17,238 nucleotides of DNA, from NCBI GenBank assembly GCA_009908535.1, contig JAAAOD010000013.1, positions 1 through 17,238 of the forward strand, written 5' to 3'. This DNA comes from Verrucomicrobiota bacterium. Its GTDB lineage: Bacteria > Verrucomicrobiota > Verrucomicrobiia > Opitutales > Oceanipulchritudinaceae. A program made the translations under genes and the position numbers. Positions 14,967-17,238 of the stretch are shown in pieces; the first letter of the stretch is position 1, and each line of letters opens with the position of its first letter. Under the pieces are notes generated by a model. That model ran no database searches, was not told the origin of the DNA, and worked only from the letters and a program-made list of their open reading frames with translations.

Positions 14967-17238
14967 ATGGACTCCAGGACGACGCTCCGTTTTGCCGAAG
15001 ATCTGGTCAATTGGTATTGGCAACACGGAGTTTTTCGCTCCGGTGACTTCACCCTCAGTCCGGTGGACTGGCTCCGTCCGTTGTACGAGGCGACGACCTG
15101 GATGCAATCGGCCCTGCCTGCGCGCGACCAGAAACGGCCCGCCATGGCCATCTGGGGCCCCTCGCAGACCGGGAAGTCCACCTCCATTTCCGCCTACATC
15201 GACGGCAAATCCCCCCTCACCCACGATCTTTCCACGGAAGGCACCGGCACAGGGCTGCATTGGGAGGGAGGCACGCCGTTCCGCTTCATGGCTCCGCTGG
15301 TGGAAAACGTCGACCAGTTGCCCTCGCACATGGCGCGGCGCGTCCTCAATCCTTTCAACAAGGGCGCGGACGGATCCTCCTGCCTGACCCGTTTCACCGC
15401 CGGCTCGCTCGAAGCGACAGACAACCGCACGCATGTGCGCTTCCCCGGCCATCCGGTCGGCCTGCAACTGGTCAGCCGCAAGGACCTGTGGCACGCCATT
15501 GCCCGCGGGTACGGTTCCGAATGCTCCGGTCCCGGCGGCAAGCAGACACGCTGGGACCTGCCGCGATTCCGCGCCGAGCTGGAGCGCTTCAAAAAGCAGT
15601 ACAACGCCACCCTTCCCCGCCTCGGCCCGGAGGATCCGCCGCGCGACCGCAAGGCCTTCGAGCGGCTCCTCGACTTTGTCGAAATCCTTCAGGACCTCGC
15701 CTCCGTGCAGGAAAAGGCGAGCAACTTCTACGAACTGGCGGCCAACCGGGAGGAATGGGAAGCCACCCTGCGCCAGCTCCTGCAGGAACCGGTCCTCAGC
15801 CGTTCCAGCGAGCTTACGGAACTCTTCGTTGCCCGCATCCTCTGGGACGGCGTCGAGACCATCGGCCATTACTACACCGAACTGGTCGAGGTCCTCGATT
15901 CCTTCACCGGGCCGGATGGTCGTTGGAAAGGGAAGAAGGCCTACTGCTCGCTTGAGGCGACCGCCCTTTTCCTCAACATGAGCGCTCCGGAAATCGCCCT
16001 CGAGAAAAGCCACTCCGATCCGGAAAGCACGGAGGGTCACATTCACTACCTCATCCGCAACCTGCAGTGGACCGAGGAAGACGGCGCCATCCTCGTCGGC
16101 TGCGACCCGGCTATGGGCGGCGAACCGATCGGGGAGGACGCCATGTTCTTCAGCAACCTGCAGAGCCTCGTCTGGGAACTGACGGTGCCGATCAACCTCG
16201 ATCACCTCGCTGACCAGCCCTTCACGGAGGACCCGAAGAAACCGAACGCCTTCAAGGACTTTCTCGCTACTGCGGACCTCCTCGATTTCGCCGGGGTCGG
16301 GAACGACAGCCCGGCCGAACAGAACAAGCTTATCGTCGATCCGGCCCATGCGCGCGAACTGGAAAAGAAGGGCACCCCACCGCCGAAAGAGGCGCAGATG
16401 ACCCCGTACAACTTCTTCGCCAAGGTCCTCAAACGCGGAAAGACCGCCTCCATCGTCGCCACCTACGCGAAGCGCCTCAACATCGACGGTTTCTCCATTT
16501 TCCAGGGCGTGCGCGGACATCCCTGCCCGAACGCCGGACAGCTCATCCAGGGCATCGAGTTCTGGTGGAAATACAATTTACCGGAGTTCTACCAGAACCC
16601 GCGCGGCAAGTGCCCCAATCCGCTCAACCTCGTCCTCACCTGGTGGTCGCAACAGCTCAACTACGCCGATGACGCGAAGAGCCGCGGCATGTACGACGGC
16701 ATCAAGCGCATCGTCGACAGCCTCGGCATTCTCCGCGACCCCGACATCGTCGAGACCTTCGCCATTCACTACCACAACTCCCCCGACAAGGGCGCGAAGG
16801 TCGTGCATGACTTTTCCCCGGGTTCCGAGCGCTATCAGACCCTCTGGACCATCAAGGAATTCAAACAGCAGTTCGGCGGCAACATCTCGCGAAAGTCCTT
16901 CGACGCCATGGTCACGGACATGCTCACCGGCGGAGCGGAGTTCTTTTTCCTCACTTCCCGCGACCAGATGCGCGACACCCGCCTCGCCGGAGTCGACAAC
17001 CGGCTCACACGCATCGACGAGCGCATGGAGGAACTCCAGAGCATGCTGCTCCAGCTCCTTCGCGAACCGAATCTGTTTCCGGAAAAGAGGGCCAGGGACA
17101 CCCGCAAGGAACACCTGCAGCAGGCCCGCGCGGCCATCCGGGCCCACCGGGACGAATTGCCCGACCGGAACATGAAAGACCTCAACTTCCGCTTCCGCGA
17201 ACTCCTCAGTATCCGCGCGGAAACCCTCGAGCAGCCTT
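14967..17238 (+). CDS. Large P-loop GTPase-like protein, possibly SrfC/putative virulence factor family (3' partial)
   Basis: The frame runs from ATG 14967, just after an in-frame TAA, to the window end without a stop: at least 757 residues. AAGG lies one base before the ATG, too close for a normal Shine-Dalgarno site, so the start is not certain. A G1/Walker A motif GPSQTGKST is at residues 64-72 within MAIWGPSQTGKSTSISAYI. A DxxG-type G3 motif, DFAG (440-443), sits in ADLLDFAGVG. Between them are NPFNKGADGSSCLTRFT and a long helical stretch. After G3 comes VLKRGKTASIVATYAKRLNI and a Trp-rich WWKYNLPEF. From memory this layout resembles SrfC (PF10139, 'putative bacterial virulence factor'), whose function is unknown. 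Residues around 690-757 are charged and helical (RIDERMEELQSMLLQLL). No membrane segment or signal peptide is seen, so it is cytoplasmic. The wide G1-G3 spacing is dynamin-like in scale, but no G4 (NKxD) is evident. The gene is real; the family label is tentative. Confidence 0.7.
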   Translation, partial: MDSRTTLRFAEDLVNWYWQHGVFRSGDFTLSPVDWLRPLYEATTWMQSALPARDQKRPAMAIWGPSQTGKSTSISAYIDGKSPLTHDLSTEGTGTGLHWEGGTPFRFMAPLVENVDQLPSHMARRVLNPFNKGADGSSCLTRFTAGSLEATDNRTHVRFPGHPVGLQLVSRKDLWHAIARGYGSECSGPGGKQTRWDLPRFRAELERFKKQYNATLPRLGPEDPPRDRKAFERLLDFVEILQDLASVQEKASNFYELAANREEWEATLRQLLQEPVLSRSSELTELFVARILWDGVETIGHYYTELVEVLDSFTGPDGRWKGKKAYCSLEATALFLNMSAPEIALEKSHSDPESTEGHIHYLIRNLQWTEEDGAILVGCDPAMGGEPIGEDAMFFSNLQSLVWELTVPINLDHLADQPFTEDPKKPNAFKDFLATADLLDFAGVGNDSPAEQNKLIVDPAHARELEKKGTPPPKEAQMTPYNFFAKVLKRGKTASIVATYAKRLNIDGFSIFQGVRGHPCPNAGQLIQGIEFWWKYNLPEFYQNPRGKCPNPLNLVLTWWSQQLNYADDAKSRGMYDGIKRIVDSLGILRDPDIVETFAIHYHNSPDKGAKVVHDFSPGSERYQTLWTIKEFKQQFGGNISRKSFDAMVTDMLTGGAEFFFLTSRDQMRDTRLAGVDNRLTRIDERMEELQSMLLQLLREPNLFPEKRARDTRKEHLQQARAAIRAHRDELPDRNMKDLNFRFRELLSIRAETLEQP

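Noticed and set aside
14607..16520. A 637-codon minus-strand open frame across the divergent gap
   Set aside because: It overlaps the photolyase start and the P-loop gene, both with recognisable motifs, and would read through the likely promoter region.

Overview
The window is GC-rich, gene-dense bacterial chromosome. It holds thirteen protein genes, two of them cut by the window ends, and no RNA genes, insertion sequences or CRISPR arrays that I can see. The gene set suggests a Gram-negative, outer-membrane bacterium: a TtpC-type TonB system, a lipoprotein-like solute-binding protein and a 67K-type SppA. Many starts lack a clear Shine-Dalgarno sequence. I lean towards Verrucomicrobiota (Opitutae-like), but this is an inference from overall character, not from a marker gene.

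Left part, plus strand (2-4712): a five-gene energy-transduction operon. It encodes a large ExbB-like protein with a periplasmic coiled coil (TtpC type, 5' end cut off), then ExbB, ExbD, TonB and a secreted TPR protein. This is the order known for TonB2/TtpC systems of marine Gammaproteobacteria. The first three proteins should form the proton-driven motor, TonB carries the force to outer-membrane receptors, and the TPR protein is a periplasmic accessory. A clear intrinsic terminator follows at 4746-4780. After it lies a cluster of small GC-rich hairpin repeats (4796-4910), then a lone NMT1/THI5-like substrate-binding protein (4985-5986).

Middle, minus strand (14802 back to 6011): seven genes in one direction with gaps of 1, 87, 3, 31, 23 and 13 bases. 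In transcription order they are a class I CPD photolyase, an FeS-containing prokaryotic (6-4)-type photolyase-related protein, a TIGR01777 epimerase-like protein fused to an SRPBCC domain, an EamA/DMT transporter, signal peptide peptidase SppA, the Fe-S assembly factor SufT and a XerC-type tyrosine recombinase. The two photolyases are one base apart and should together cover both main UV lesions. The other five look like a housekeeping operon of mixed function.

Right end, plus strand (14967 to the window edge): the start of a large P-loop protein, at least 757 residues, divergent from the photolyase operon. It has a G1/Walker A motif and a DxxG-type G3 motif. Its layout resembles the poorly understood SrfC / 'putative bacterial virulence factor' family. 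It is the least explained gene here and the best candidate for an undescribed system, whose partners would lie beyond the window.
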